Shown here one piece after another: positions 1 through 10,202 of a stretch of DNA of 64,000 nucleotides. Every line of letters begins with the position of its first letter. The first letter of the stretch is position 1. The position numbers and the translations under genes were made by a program. The notes under the pieces were generated by a model. That model had not been told where the DNA came from and did not search any database. It worked only from the letters and a program-made list of their open reading frames with translations. The DNA is from Staphylococcus piscifermentans (lineage in GTDB: Bacteria; Bacillota; Bacilli; Staphylococcales; Staphylococcaceae): NCBI RefSeq assembly GCF_900186985.1, contig NZ_LT906447.1, positions 248,001 through 312,000 of the forward strand, in the 5' to 3' direction.

Positions 1-926
1 TATTAATTTTGATGTTGGCAGTAATTGTATTTGTTTCAGCGTGTGGCAAGGGCAGTTCATTAGATAACAAGAAGGACAGCGACAGCAAGGGTAGTGGGGA
101 CTATAAACCTAAAGAGCTGACAGTTCAATTTGTACCTTCGCAAAATGCAGATAAGTTAGAAGCCAAAGCGAAACCTTTGGAAAAATTATTATCAAAACAA
201 CTTGGTATTCCGGTTAAAGTTTCAGTATCTACAAACTACAATACAATCGTCGAAGCGATGAAATCTAAGAAAGTAGACGTAGGATTCTTACCTCCGACTG
301 CTTATACGTTAGCGCATGATCAACATGCAGCAGATGTATTACTACAAGCACAACGCTTTGGTGTGAATAAAGACGGTTCTGATTCTAAAAAGTTAACAGA
401 CAAATATAAATCAGAAATTTTAGTGAAGAAAGATTCAGGAATTAAAGACATTAAAGATTTGAAAGGTAAAAAAATTGCCTTGCAAGATGTTACTTCAACA
501 GCAGGTTATACATTCCCAGCAGTTGAAATGGATAAAAAAGGCGTCAATGTATTAAAAGACATGAAAGTTGTGAATATGAAAGGTCACGACCAAGCGATTA
601 TTTCATTAATGAACGGTGATGTGGACGCAGCTGCAGTCTTCCAAGATGCACGTAAAATCGTGAAGAAAGATGAACCGAATGTTTACAAAGATACGAAAGT
701 ACTTGCTTTAACAAAAGATATTCCGAATGACACTATTTCAGTTCGCAGTGATATGGATCCTAAATGGCGCGATAAATTGAAAAAAGCATTTAAAGATATT
801 TCGAAAACTAAAGAAGGACACAAAATTATCAGTGATGTTTACTCACATGAAGGTTACACAGACAGTAAAGACTCTAACTTCGATACTGTAAGAGAATACG
901 ATAAAAAAGTTAAAGAAATGAAATAA
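1..926 (+). CDS. phnD: PhnD-like phosphonate-type substrate-binding lipoprotein (5' end outside window)
   Basis: Extracytoplasmic binding protein that delivers phosphonate or a related phosphorus oxyanion to the PhnC/PhnE importer encoded just downstream. The reading frame is open to base 1, so the true start lies before the window. What is visible begins in the hydrophobic core of a signal peptide and runs into a lipobox ending VFVSAC, after which comes a Ser/Lys/Asp-rich tether typical of staphylococcal lipoproteins. The mature domain has PhnD-family features, including QNADKLEAKAKPLEKLLSKQ, the VDVGFLPPTAYTLAH block and DVTSTAGYTFPAV. Phosphite-binding paralogues share the fold, so the exact ligand is not certain. 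No C-P lyase genes are in the window. It is followed by a 135-bp gap and then phnC on the same strand. Confidence 0.88.
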   Translation, partial: LILMLAVIVFVSACGKGSSLDNKKDSDSKGSGDYKPKELTVQFVPSQNADKLEAKAKPLEKLLSKQLGIPVKVSVSTNYNTIVEAMKSKKVDVGFLPPTAYTLAHDQHAADVLLQAQRFGVNKDGSDSKKLTDKYKSEILVKKDSGIKDIKDLKGKKIALQDVTSTAGYTFPAVEMDKKGVNVLKDMKVVNMKGHDQAIISLMNGDVDAAAVFQDARKIVKKDEPNVYKDTKVLALTKDIPNDTISVRSDMDPKWRDKLKKAFKDISKTKEGHKIISDVYSHEGYTDSKDSNFDTVREYDKKVKEMK

Positions 927-1061
927 TTCAAGCTAAGTAGACATGATAGACATAAAGCGTATTTCATAGGCAAACGTTCCTGTTGACCATTGTTGACAGT
1001 GATGCGCCCTGTGAGTGCGCTTATGTTTCGTTTAGTGTCTAAGTAAGAAAGGATTAGAATA

Positions 1062-1835
1062 ATGAGTCAAATTGAATTTAGAGATGTCAGTAAAGTGTAT
1101 GATAACGGACATGTTGGATTAGACCATATCAATTTAAATATTGAAAAGGGAGATTTTGCGGTAATTGTCGGGCTTTCTGGAGCTGGGAAGTCGACGCTGT
1201 TAAGGTCGATTAATCGTCTGCATGATATTACGGATGGAGATATTGTAATTGATGGCGCTTCTATTGCAAAGGCGAGCGGGAAAAAGTTGTTGGAGATGCG
1301 ACGTAATATCGGGATGATCTTTCAAAATTTTAATTTGGTGAAGCGGTCTTCAGTGATGCGCAATGTGTTAAGTGGGCGTGTCGGTTATCATCCAACATGG
1401 AAAATGGTACTCGGTTTATTTCCGAAAGAGGATAAATTGAAAGCATTAGAAGCCTTAGACCGTGTGAATATATTAGACAAATATAAATCACGTTCTGATG
1501 AATTATCTGGAGGGCAGCAGCAACGTATTTCTATTGCACGTGCGTTATGTCAGGAACCATCCATTATCTTGGCAGATGAACCTGTAGCTTCCTTAGATCC
1601 ATTAACTACGAAACAAGTTATGGATGACTTGAAAAGAATTAACGAAGAGTTAGGAATTACCATTATCATCAACTTGCACTTTGTAGATTTAGCACGTGAA
1701 TATGGCACGCGTATTATCGGTTTACGTGACGGCAAACTCGTCTTTGATGGACCAGTAGAAGAAGCAACCGATGATGCATTTAATCAAATTTACGGTCGCT
1801 CAATCAACGAAGATGAGAAGTTAGGGGTGAATTAA
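1062..1835 (+). CDS. phnC: PhnC phosphonate ABC transporter ATP-binding protein
   Basis: Cytoplasmic ATPase that powers phosphonate-type uptake. The Walker A motif GLSGAGKST lies near residues 37-45, the Q-loop is in [10 protein letters not shown], the ABC signature LSGGQQQR is near residue 148 and Walker B is IILADEP. Length (257 aa) is normal for PhnC. A ribosome binding site (AGAAAGGAT) precedes the ATG. Its stop is followed after one base by the GTG of the first permease gene, so phnC-phnE-phnE are almost certainly co-translated. The identification is firm for the ATPase family; phosphonate as substrate rests on the partner genes. Confidence 0.92.
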   Translation: MSQIEFRDVSKVYDNGHVGLDHINLNIEKGDFAVIVGLSGAGKSTLLRSINRLHDITDGDIVIDGASIAKASGKKLLEMRRNIGMIFQNFNLVKRSSVMRNVLSGRVGYHPTWKMVLGLFPKEDKLKALEALDRVNILDKYKSRSDELSGGQQQRISIARALCQEPSIILADEPVASLDPLTTKQVMDDLKRINEELGITIIINLHFVDLAREYGTRIIGLRDGKLVFDGPVEEATDDAFNQIYGRSINEDEKLGVN

Positions 1836-1836
1836 T

Positions 1837-2631
1837 GTGACACCTCGTAAAGATTATACCGAGATGCTCAATCATAAGATGTCTTTGAAAACGACAATGA
1901 CCATCGTATTGTTATTGTTCTTAGTGTTCTGGAGTATCAGCTATACTGGCTTCAGTTTTGGAGATTTAATCTATGGATTGCCACAAATCGGTTCACTCTT
2001 TGGTCAGATGTTTCCACCAGACTGGAGTTATATTTCGCAAATACTGAACCCTATGCTGGATACGATTCGCATGGCTATCGTAGGTACATTTATCGGCTCG
2101 ATTATTGCAGTGCCCATTGCCTTGCTTTGTGCGAAAAATATTTCTCGTTCTAAATGGATTGCATTGCCGGCACGCTTTATATTAAACATAGTCCGAACAA
2201 TTCCAGATTTATTGTTAGCCGCTATCTTTGTGGCAGTCTTTGGTATTGGCCAAATACCAGGGGTCTTAGCAGTTATCATTTTAACAATCAGTATCGTCGC
2301 CAAGTTATTGTATGAAGTGTTAGAAGCGATTGAACCGGGACCGCTTGAAGCTATGACTGCAGTAGGTGCTAATAAAACAAAATGGATTGTATTCGGAGTA
2401 GTGCCGCAAGCATTAGCTTCTTATTTCTCCTATGTACTGTTTGCCTTTGAAATTAATATTCGGGCAGCTGCAGTCTTAGGATTAGTAGGTGCGGGTGGTA
2501 TCGGATTATTCTACGACCAGACACTCGGTTTATTCCAATATGACAGAACAGCGATGATTATTCTGTTTACATTAGTCATCGTCGTCATCATTGATTACAT
2601 CAGCTCGAAAGTGAGGGAACAACTCACATGA
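1837..2631 (+). CDS. phnE: PhnE phosphonate ABC transporter permease (first copy)
   Basis: Integral membrane permease of the phosphonate-type importer. The GTG start is supported by a GGGGTGA ribosome binding site overlapping the end of phnC. Several hydrophobic helices are visible, starting with TMTIVLLLFLVFWSISYTGF. The EAA-type cytoplasmic loop, EAMTAVGANKTKWIVFGVVP, contacts the ATPase, and the family-typical AAVLGLVGAGGIG follows it. It overlaps the second permease by 4 bases (ATGA), indicating translational coupling. Two different PhnE subunits per operon are common in Gram-positive bacteria and presumably form a heterodimeric channel. Confidence 0.9.
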   Translation: MTPRKDYTEMLNHKMSLKTTMTIVLLLFLVFWSISYTGFSFGDLIYGLPQIGSLFGQMFPPDWSYISQILNPMLDTIRMAIVGTFIGSIIAVPIALLCAKNISRSKWIALPARFILNIVRTIPDLLLAAIFVAVFGIGQIPGVLAVIILTISIVAKLLYEVLEAIEPGPLEAMTAVGANKTKWIVFGVVPQALASYFSYVLFAFEINIRAAAVLGLVGAGGIGLFYDQTLGLFQYDRTAMIILFTLVIVVIIDYISSKVREQLT

Positions 2632-3440
2632 CACATACTAAAGAAGAATTATTGAAAGCATATGGAGATCCTCGACGTAAAGCAAAGTATATAGCGATTG
2701 CTATAGCGGTAGTCGCAATATTAATTTGGGCATTTGCTGGAATGCCAGCTTTAGAAGTGAAACAGAAATCACAACAAATACTCGGTTCTATTTTACATGG
2801 ACTCACACATCCAGATTGGGGCTTTGTCTATCAACCAGGAGGAGAAGACTTGTTACGCGGATTGCTAGAAACATTTGCGATAGCAGTAGTCGGAACCATT
2901 CTTGCAGCTATTATCTGCATTCCCTTAGCTTTTCTCGGTGCGAAAAATATTGTACGTTTCCGTCCGGTGACAGGCCTCAGCAAATTTATTCTCAGTGTCA
3001 TCCGTGTATTTCCTGAAATCGTTATGGCATTGATATTTATTAAAGCAGTCGGACCTGGTTCATTCTCAGGTGTACTTGCATTAGGTATACATTCAGTCGG
3101 AATGTTAGGTAAATTATTTGCCGAAGATATTGAAAATGTTGATTTAAGCGCAACTGAATCATTAAAAGCCAGTGGCGCGAATAAAATGAAAACTTTAACA
3201 TTTGCGGTCATTCCTCAAATACTGCCGACATTTCTATCGTTAATCTTATATCGCTTCGAACTTAACTTACGTTCAGCTTCTATCTTGGGATTAATTGGTG
3301 CAGGCGGTATCGGAACACCATTAATCTTTGCCTTGCAAACACGTTCTTGGGATCGTGTAGGTATTATCTTAATCGGACTAGTAATAATGGTAGCGATAGT
3401 GGATTATATTTCAGGAAAAGTACGTGAGAAAATAGTTTAA
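2628..3440 (+). CDS. phnE: PhnE phosphonate ABC transporter permease (second copy)
   Basis: Second membrane subunit of the importer, with the same fold as the preceding gene: an N-terminal helix (YIAIAIAVVAILIWAFAGM), a periplasmic-type loop, then five to six helices. The EAA-type loop is ESLKASGANKMKTLTFAVIP and is followed by SASILGLIGAGGIGTP. The ATG overlaps the previous stop codon by 4 bases, and GAGGGA serves as ribosome binding site. It is the last gene of the operon; a long hairpin follows at 3483-3514. Confidence 0.9.
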   Translation: MTHTKEELLKAYGDPRRKAKYIAIAIAVVAILIWAFAGMPALEVKQKSQQILGSILHGLTHPDWGFVYQPGGEDLLRGLLETFAIAVVGTILAAIICIPLAFLGAKNIVRFRPVTGLSKFILSVIRVFPEIVMALIFIKAVGPGSFSGVLALGIHSVGMLGKLFAEDIENVDLSATESLKASGANKMKTLTFAVIPQILPTFLSLILYRFELNLRSASILGLIGAGGIGTPLIFALQTRSWDRVGIILIGLVIMVAIVDYISGKVREKIV

Positions 3441-3482
3441 GAAAACAACTACAATAAGTGATTAGGTTGCAAACTAACATTA

Positions 3483-3514
3483 AGTCCTTGAGTTAGTATA
3501 CTAGCTCGAGGGCT
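3483..3514 (+). terminator. Hairpin after phn operon
   Basis: A 32-base, nearly loop-free palindrome from AGTCCTTGAG to CTCGAGGGCT pairs over 16 positions if G-U pairs are allowed, and is followed by a weak T-rich stretch (TATGTTTATGT). It lies 42 bases after the last phn gene and is the likely end of that transcript. The stretch from here to 3767 shows no convincing gene. Confidence 0.5.
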
Positions 3515-3767
3515 ATGTTTATGTATAGTGAAGTGTAAAGGGAATGCTTAATCCAGAACTCCCAAGAGGTACCAAAACTCAAAAAGGTCAGACTGCGGTT
3601 TGTCTGAAGTAAGAGAGAAGGAGGTCTAAAATATATAGTTTGCTTTATTTTTAAGATGACATGAGAGTGAATTGAATGTTAAAGTTTAAACCCATCAAGT
3701 ATCTGTTAGATAATTTCATTTTATAGAAAGTTATTAGGTAATGCTAGAAGTATTAAAAACTTATAAC

Positions 3768-3808
3768 CCCCTGTAATATGGAATTTGTAAAATTCCATAT
3801 TACAGGGG
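3768..3808. terminator. Strong bidirectional terminator
   Basis: Perfect 19-bp stem (CCCCTGTAATATGGAATTT and its complement) with a 3-base loop. It sits just after the stop of the minus-strand permease, which in that direction is followed by a TTATAAGTTTTTAA tract. It probably ends the hydantoinase operon and may also stop read-through from phn. Confidence 0.75.
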
Positions 3809-3828
3809 ATTGATTGGAAATAGAATTA

Positions 3829-5184
3829 TCATTCCAATTCTATTTTATTAGCATCATTGTTTAAAATATCAGTTCGCCATTTGTTTGGAGTAAAAGCATC
3901 AGGTTTAACTTTAGCCTTGATCCTCATCAATATATAATAAGAAATCATTGTAATAAATAAAGATTGGATAGCAGGTAAACCTATAGGCTTGGTATATTGA
4001 GTATAATAGCCCACTGCCATACCAATTATCATTGCAACTGTAGCAATGATATTCCATCCTTTGATACTTTCCCATTTTCTATCTCTTAAAAGGAAAAAGT
4101 CGAGAAACATTATACCAGCAATAGCTGGATAGACGATGGCAGTTAGATTTAAAAAATCTGTGAAATACTTTAGAAATCCTGCTAAAGCAATTCCAATAGC
4201 GATTAATGTACCTATTAAAGTAAGAAATTGTCTGCCTCTATGTGAATTTACATTCAGTAAATTTGCAAAAGCTAGGCCCATACTATAATTATTGACTAGT
4301 TGACTAGTCCACGTAGCAAACCACAAGATTAAAAAGCCCCATACAGGAAAACCAAGTCCCATCATAACTTCCACTATATCTGCATCACCAACACCTACCG
4401 ACATTATTGCACCTACTATAAATAATGGTATGCCAACAGCAATAATACCTAAAGGAATCAAAATGTTGTCTTTCCAAGTTGGTTTTGCATAACGAGTATA
4501 ATCAGCTGCAATGACCCATTGTGAAACATTAACGCCGATAATTAAACTGATTGCAGCAAGTATAGACATTTGAGGTTTAGGATGCCAACTCATCAATTTA
4601 TCTAAACCAGTATTATTTAAAGCAAAATATATACCACCTATCACTAGCAATAAACCAGCAGGCACAGCCAAATAATCTGTCCATTTCATAGATTGATAGC
4701 CTATAATTGAAGGGATTGCAAATAATAAACCAGCAATTGTTGTTATTAAAGCCCATAATATCCAATGTTCATGATAATTTACTTTAAACATTGCTGATAT
4801 AGCATTTCCAGCGACTGCTGTTTGAAGAGCCCACCAGCCAAGAGAGACTATAAAAATAGTTCCGCCGGCTATAAACCGTGCTTGACTGTCTCCAAAGCTA
4901 TTTTTAGCTATAACTGAAGATGGGCGTCCCGTTTTGGATCCAATGTATCCATTTATAGTATTACCTAGCCATTGGAATACAACCATAGCAACAATTGTAA
5001 TCCATGCTACTTGAACTAAACCAAATGATCCTGCTAAAGAAGCTCCAACCATTAGGACTGGTATGGTAAATTCTAATCCTCCAAATATAATGGCAGGAGT
5101 GGTCCAATGTTGTCTTTCTGTATTAGGTACGCTTTCCAAGGGATTATCAGATTTTGAAAAACCATTACTAGTATTTTCTTTCAT
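3829..5184 (-). CDS. NCS1-family nucleobase/allantoin/hydantoin-type permease
   Basis: Polytopic membrane transporter (451 aa, about 12 helices) of the nucleobase:cation symporter-1 family, which takes up cytosine, purines, allantoin or hydantoins. Typical features are IPVLMVGASLAGSFGLVQVA in the first helix, GSKTGRPSSVIAKNSFG after helix 2, and a long run of hydrophobic segments. The ATG at 5184 is chosen because AAAGGG lies 8 bases upstream; an upstream TTG (5190) would be too close to it. The gene starts 33 bases after the hydantoinase B frame ends, so it is likely co-transcribed and supplies that pathway's substrate. Substrate assignment is inferred from context. Confidence 0.82.
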   Translation of the reverse strand: MKENTSNGFSKSDNPLESVPNTERQHWTTPAIIFGGLEFTIPVLMVGASLAGSFGLVQVAWITIVAMVVFQWLGNTINGYIGSKTGRPSSVIAKNSFGDSQARFIAGGTIFIVSLGWWALQTAVAGNAISAMFKVNYHEHWILWALITTIAGLLFAIPSIIGYQSMKWTDYLAVPAGLLLVIGGIYFALNNTGLDKLMSWHPKPQMSILAAISLIIGVNVSQWVIAADYTRYAKPTWKDNILIPLGIIAVGIPLFIVGAIMSVGVGDADIVEVMMGLGFPVWGFLILWFATWTSQLVNNYSMGLAFANLLNVNSHRGRQFLTLIGTLIAIGIALAGFLKYFTDFLNLTAIVYPAIAGIMFLDFFLLRDRKWESIKGWNIIATVAMIIGMAVGYYTQYTKPIGLPAIQSLFITMISYYILMRIKAKVKPDAFTPNKWRTDILNNDANKIELE

Positions 5185-5217
5185 AAGCAAAACCCTTTCT
5201 AATAGATATTTTATATA

Positions 5218-6888
5218 TTAATATCCATAATCTTCTTTTGCTTGTTCTTTTGTGATGATTCCATTTTTAATATCACGCTCAATAGCTTTGCGTAAACGTT
5301 TTTTTGGATTTCCATAGCCTCCGCCTGTAGCTGTTCTTAAAATAACTTTATCACCTTTATTTAACGGATATTGGTTGTATTTACCATATGGGCCGTCTAT
5401 AGTACCGTCAGCTCTCTCGAATATGAATTCATTATTAGAGCCTTCATGTCCTCCATTAGCCCCCCAGGTATTATGTTTATGATGACCAAAGCTTCCTGTA
5501 AAGAATTAACCATCTGTCATAGCTTTATAAGTTCTTATTACACCAGAACCTCCTCTGAATTGACCGGCTCCTTTTCCGTCTGTTCGCATTGCATATTCCT
5601 CGACTTGTACACCGTAAGTATTTTCGGCTATTTCTATAGGAACATTAAAAGTCTCACCATCAGATATACAAAATTGTCCAGTATCTCCATCGAAGCTGTT
5701 GGATGCTCCCCATCCTCCGACAGATGGCTCTACAATTAAAAAGTTTTCATTTTTGTCAGGTAATTTTCCTCCCATAATAACTACACAAACGGATAAAAGA
5801 TGACCAGCGGTTAATCGATCTGGAATAACTGGAGCCATTGCTTGCCAGATTAATTCAGTACCATATAACATAGATTCCCAATACATGGAAACAGGGGCGG
5901 GTCTTTTTGCTGAAATAATAGATCCATCGTCAGTTATAATTTTTAAGGGTCTGAATGATCCGTCGTTTACTTCTTGAGATGGATTAGTAATAGCTAAAAA
6001 TATAGTTCTTACAGCAGATACCAAACCAGTATATGAACTATTTATCGGTCCCTGAACTTGAGGCGAAGACCCTCGGAAATCACAAATAAATTCTTTATCG
6101 GTTATAGTAAGTTTTAATTGAACAGGTATTTGATTATCAGTTATACCATCATCGTCGATAAGTGATTCTACCTTATAAGTACCGTTTGGGAGCTTTTCTA
6201 TTTCTTTAATAGTTAATGCTTCTCCTTGATTTAAAAAACGGTCCATACTTTCTAATATTGATTCAGTTGAATATTTTTTGCATAGGCCTTGAATACGTTT
6301 TTCTCCTGTTTTTAAAGAAGCTATTTGTGCACGCATATCGCCGATTGAAAGTTTCGGGAATCGGACATTAGATTCAATAATTTTGATAATAGCTTTATTT
6401 TCAATGCCTTTATCAAAGAGCTTGATGCAAGGGAATTGTAAACCTTCTTGATAAACATCTGTTGAATTCGTAGACATTGATCCAGTATCTTTGCCACCGA
6501 CTTCGGTCCAATGGGCTTTATTAGCTACAAAAGCTACTAACTCGTGATCTTGAAAGATAGGAAGTACGAGTCCTACATCGCATAAATGTGAACCACCGCC
6601 ATTATAAGGATCATTTATTAAAAATACATCTCCTTCATGAATGTCATCGCCATAAGTTTCTAAAGTCTCTTTAACCATAAAGGATAGCATCCCGATGAAC
6701 CCAGTGACACCATTTCCTAATGTTACAAGCTCTCCTTTTTTATCAGTGAGACCGCAAGCATAATCAAGTACTTCATAAATGATTGGACTCATAGAGGTTT
6801 TTGCTAATGCAATAAACATCTCTTCACCTGTGGAAATTAAAGAATCTTTTATCACTTCGTAAGTAAATGGATCAGTTTTATAATTCAT
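5218..6888 (-). pseudogene. hyuB: Hydantoinase B / oxoprolinase beta subunit, interrupted by in-frame TAA
   Basis: Encodes the HyuB partner of the ATP-dependent hydantoinase/5-oxoprolinase family. The start ATG at 6888 has GGAGGGG upstream and overlaps the end of hyuA by 11 bases. Conserved blocks include HEGDVFLINDPYNGGGSH and FRGGSGVIRTYKAMTDG. A TAA codon (minus strand, 5508-5506) follows TDG, but the same frame then continues for 95 sense codons with clear family sequence (FFTGSFGHHKHNTWGANGGH, later TATGGGYGNPKKR) to a normal stop at 5218. Full length would be about 556 aa, normal for the family. One base change from AAA, CAA or GAA would explain it. The N-terminal 460 aa may still be made, without a conserved C-terminal segment. 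Confidence 0.85.
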
Positions 6889-8926
6889 AATTATCCCCTC
6901 CGATATAAATAATGAGGTTTCCGTATTCATCTTTTTTAACTTTGTCTTTCGGATTGATAGGTATAGTAGTTGATTTTTCTTCAATTACTGCCGGGCCTTC
7001 AAAAATTTCATCTATCGGCAGAAAATCACGATTATAAATTTTTACTTTTTCCCAACCATGATTCTCAAAATAGACATTTCTTTCTTCTTTGACTGGATCA
7101 CCTTTTTGAGGTGTTATCTTTTTGATAATAGGTTTATCGATTTTTCCTAAAACACTGATTTTAATATTTACAATTTCAATACCATTTTCAGGTAAGGTAT
7201 AAGTATAGAGCTGTTCATGCTTTTTATGGAATGATTTTATTATTTCATTCAAATTATTTTCTTGTACTTCTTCATATGGAACTGTTACTTCTACAGGATG
7301 ATCTTGGCCTTCATAACGTAAATCAATCTTTTTTGTAACAACTATTTTTTCTTCATTAACGTCTTCTTGTTTTAAAGTATTAATTGCATCCTCAATCATC
7401 TGATTATATTTTAAGTTGATATCCTTATAATTCAACGTACTAGTATTGGCTAAAAAAGTTTGTGAATAATCATGACGTAAATCAGACATTAACATACCCC
7501 ATGAAGCAAAAACGCTAGAAGCAGAGGGGACAATTACTTTTTTAACTCCTAATTCGCGTGCTAAATCCTGTGAATGCATGGGACCTCCGCCTCCAATAGC
7601 AACCATAGTAAAATCTCTAGGATCGTAGCCTTTACGTACAGAAATTAGTTTTAAAGCATTTAACATATTGGAATTTGCAATTTTAATAATCCCCATTGCG
7701 GCAGCATCTAAATCAACATTTAACTTTTTAGTAAAAGTTTTTTCAAATTGCTTTTTTAAATCATTTATAGTTACTTTTGTATCAAAATTTGCAATATTTA
7801 AACGACCTAACAATAAATTTGCATCTGTAGTAGTTGGTTCAGTACCGCCTTTTCCATAAGCAATTGGTCCGGGTTCTGCTCCAGCAGATTTAGGTCCGAC
7901 TTTTATAGAACCACTATCATCAAACCAAGCAATAGAACCTCCGCCATTACCGATTTCTACTATGTCTACTACAGGTACTTTCATTGGATAACCAGCAAAA
8001 TTATTTGTTCTTTCAAGGTGGTAATCTGTAGATACCTTTACATTGTTATTTTCTATTAAAGAGCATTTTGCAGTAGTACCTCCAATATCTAATACAATTA
8101 AATTATTTTCTCCAAGTATTTCTCCTAGAACTGCTGCACCGAAAATTCCAGAAACAGGGCCTGATTCTACCATGTTTATGGGAGCTTGTTTAGTATGTTT
8201 AAATGTACTTGTACCTCCGTTAGATTGCATTACATAATTATTCGAACTACTACTTTTCTCAGTTATATTATTTTCGAGATTAGTCAAATATTCATTTGCA
8301 ATTGGTTTAACATAAGCATTCAGTACAGCAGTATATGTTCTTTCGTATTCTCGCCACTCATTGTTTAATTCAGTTGAATAGGTAGTTGAGAACTCTGGAT
8401 AATTGTCATTAATATAATTAGCAATAGCTACTTCATGTTCATTATTTTGATAACTATGCAAAAGTGATATAGCTATAGCTTCTACGCCTTCTTGCTTAAA
8501 ATATTGTATTATTTCTTCTACTTCATCGAAATTTACAGGGCTTAGTTCATCCCCTTTATGATTCAAACGTTCTGAAACCTCTTTGCGTAAATGACGCTCA
8601 ACTATAGGTTCGGGTTTCTTGTAGCGAACATTAAAAAGGTCTGGGCGATTTCCGCGACCTATTTCTAAGACATCACGAAAACCTTTAGTTGTTATTAATC
8701 CAGTTTTTACACCTTTTTTCTCTGTTAAAGCATTTATTACTATAGTTGTTCCATGAATAAACATACTTATATCTCTTAAATTAATATCAGCTTTCTCTAA
8801 TACATTAAAGATACCAGCTTCAAAATTCTTTGGAGTAGTGTCAGATTTACCTAAGATTAATTCCCCATTGTTATCCAAGGCTACCAAATCAGTAAATGTT
8901 CCTCCTATATCTGTTGCAACACGCAT
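6878..8926 (-). CDS. hyuA: Hydantoinase A / oxoprolinase alpha subunit
   Basis: ATP-dependent hydantoinase/5-oxoprolinase/acetone-carboxylase-type subunit A (682 aa). The N-terminus carries the actin-like phosphate-binding motif DIGGTFTDLV; a second ATPase-type motif, VLDIGGTTAKCSL, lies mid-protein, followed by the GGGSIAW and SAGAEPGP blocks. With subunit B it would open a cyclic amide (hydantoin, 5-oxoproline or similar) using ATP. The start at 8926 is preferred over 8932 because GGGG then lies 7 bases upstream. It follows the regulator gene by 18 bases and overlaps hyuB by 11. True substrate is unknown; the neighbouring NCS1 permease favours a hydantoin or allantoin-like compound over 5-oxoproline. 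Confidence 0.85.
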   Translation of the reverse strand: MRVATDIGGTFTDLVALDNNGELILGKSDTTPKNFEAGIFNVLEKADINLRDISMFIHGTTIVINALTEKKGVKTGLITTKGFRDVLEIGRGNRPDLFNVRYKKPEPIVERHLRKEVSERLNHKGDELSPVNFDEVEEIIQYFKQEGVEAIAISLLHSYQNNEHEVAIANYINDNYPEFSTTYSTELNNEWREYERTYTAVLNAYVKPIANEYLTNLENNITEKSSSSNNYVMQSNGGTSTFKHTKQAPINMVESGPVSGIFGAAVLGEILGENNLIVLDIGGTTAKCSLIENNNVKVSTDYHLERTNNFAGYPMKVPVVDIVEIGNGGGSIAWFDDSGSIKVGPKSAGAEPGPIAYGKGGTEPTTTDANLLLGRLNIANFDTKVTINDLKKQFEKTFTKKLNVDLDAAAMGIIKIANSNMLNALKLISVRKGYDPRDFTMVAIGGGGPMHSQDLARELGVKKVIVPSASSVFASWGMLMSDLRHDYSQTFLANTSTLNYKDINLKYNQMIEDAINTLKQEDVNEEKIVVTKKIDLRYEGQDHPVEVTVPYEEVQENNLNEIIKSFHKKHEQLYTYTLPENGIEIVNIKISVLGKIDKPIIKKITPQKGDPVKEERNVYFENHGWEKVKIYNRDFLPIDEIFEGPAVIEEKSTTIPINPKDKVKKDEYGNLIIYIGGDNYEL

Positions 8927-8944
8927 AAACATACCCCTTTCATT

Positions 8945-9484
8945 TTAAAAAAGTTTAGGTGTAACTACACTTAATACTGTGACAGGAAAATCAGTTTCAT
9001 TAACATAATAGTGTTTGTGTTTAGAAGGGTAGTGAATTAGTTCTCCTTTTTTTACTACATATTTTTGATTTTCAATGAAAAATGTTAGCTCTCCTTGAAT
9101 TACGTAGTATAATTCCTCTCCTTCATGCATGGATAATTCACTACGATCGTTTGGCTGAATGGTGATAATAAAATTTTCTAATTTTCGATTTTCAAATTCA
9201 CTTGAAACTCTTTTAAATTCTTGATTAGAATGGTTGATTTTGAATTGCTTGATGTCTGATGGAATGATGTGAAAATCTTTTTGTTTATTTGGTAAGAAAA
9301 ATGAAGTAATATCAACTTTAAGTGCATCAGCTATTTTACTAAGTGAAGTTATAGCAATAGAAGATTCTCCGCGTTCAACTTGAGATAAAAAGCTTGTTGA
9401 TAAGCCTGTTATTTCACTTAATTGTTTAAGAGTTTGATGCTGATTAATTCGATATTCTTTAATTTTGTAACCAATTTCTTTCAT
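8945..9484 (-). CDS. XRE-family regulator with C-terminal cupin domain
   Basis: Probable local regulator of the hydantoinase operon. Residues 1-60 form a Cro/C1-type helix-turn-helix (IKEYRINQHQTLKQLSEITG, SFLSQVERGES). Residues 110-179 form a small cupin barrel (MHEGEELYYVIQGELTFFIE, IHYPSKHKHYYVN) likely to sense a small molecule. The ATG at 9484 has AGAGGAG five bases upstream; longer forms lack one. It is the first gene of the minus-strand cluster, and the adjacent genes suggest the ligand is a hydantoin-type substrate or product. Family assignment is firm, target is inferred. Confidence 0.82.
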   Translation of the reverse strand: MKEIGYKIKEYRINQHQTLKQLSEITGLSTSFLSQVERGESSIAITSLSKIADALKVDITSFFLPNKQKDFHIIPSDIKQFKINHSNQEFKRVSSEFENRKLENFIITIQPNDRSELSMHEGEELYYVIQGELTFFIENQKYVVKKGELIHYPSKHKHYYVNETDFPVTVLSVVTPKLF

Positions 9485-10202
9485 AAGTGCTCCTCTCAAT
9501 TTTCCAGTATTAGTGTAATTTTTAACAGAATAATACAAAAAAATTTAAAAAGAAAGAATTTTCTAAAAAATTAAAAGACTTGAACTTCTATCTCCGTTAC
9601 TGAATATAAATAGCCAATAAATCTGATTTTATTTGTCAATTTTTCTTGTCTAATAAAATTTTTTCAAAAAAATTTTCGAAATCACTGTAACCACTGATGC
9701 TTTAGTCACGAGCGCATATTTATTTTTCAGAAAAATGGGGCAAATCACGCTTATTTCGTTATGTGCAATTTGATAAAAAAATTGGTTATGTTAAGCTAAT
9801 AAACGTCTTTGCTAAAAAGTTAATAATTATTTGTTGCAAGGAAATGAAGGATTTCAAAATAATATTTTGATTAGTCACAAGATTCTGAATCATATTGAAT
9901 GATAGGGGTAAACATTTCACTATGTATTGTCACAACAAAAGAGAGAACTGAAATTACATAATTGATTCGAGTCTAGAATTTAACAAGAAGTAACCGCTTT
10001 CGCAATATACTCTCACGACACTTCTACCACCCAAGTTAAATGCTTCAGTGAGTATCCAAAATATTATCTTGAGACATGCGATGAACCGTGGGGACAGTTT
10101 ATCTGTAATGCATGCCGTTAGCGCACTCCTTCAGCACCTTGTAATGCCTAAGAACGATCCGTACATTTTATTACAATAATTTGAAAGGATGTTATTTTAG
10201 AC
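9485..10202. other. Long intergenic region between divergent regulator and putP
   Basis: 718 bp without a credible coding frame, separating the divergent hydantoinase operon and putP. It is strongly AT-rich up to about 9980 and must hold both promoters, but I could not single out a convincing -35/-10 pair. A cre-like site at 9989-10002 is listed separately. The putP ribosome binding site AAAGGA lies 13 bases before the ATG, longer than usual. Confidence 0.5.
9989..10002 (+). promoter_or_regulatory. cre-like site upstream of putP
   Basis: AGTAACCGCTTTCG matches the CcpA consensus TGNAANCGNWNNCA except at the first and last positions. It lies 200 bp before putP, and proline uptake genes are known CcpA targets in staphylococci. 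Weak match, so only suggestive. Confidence 0.3.
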
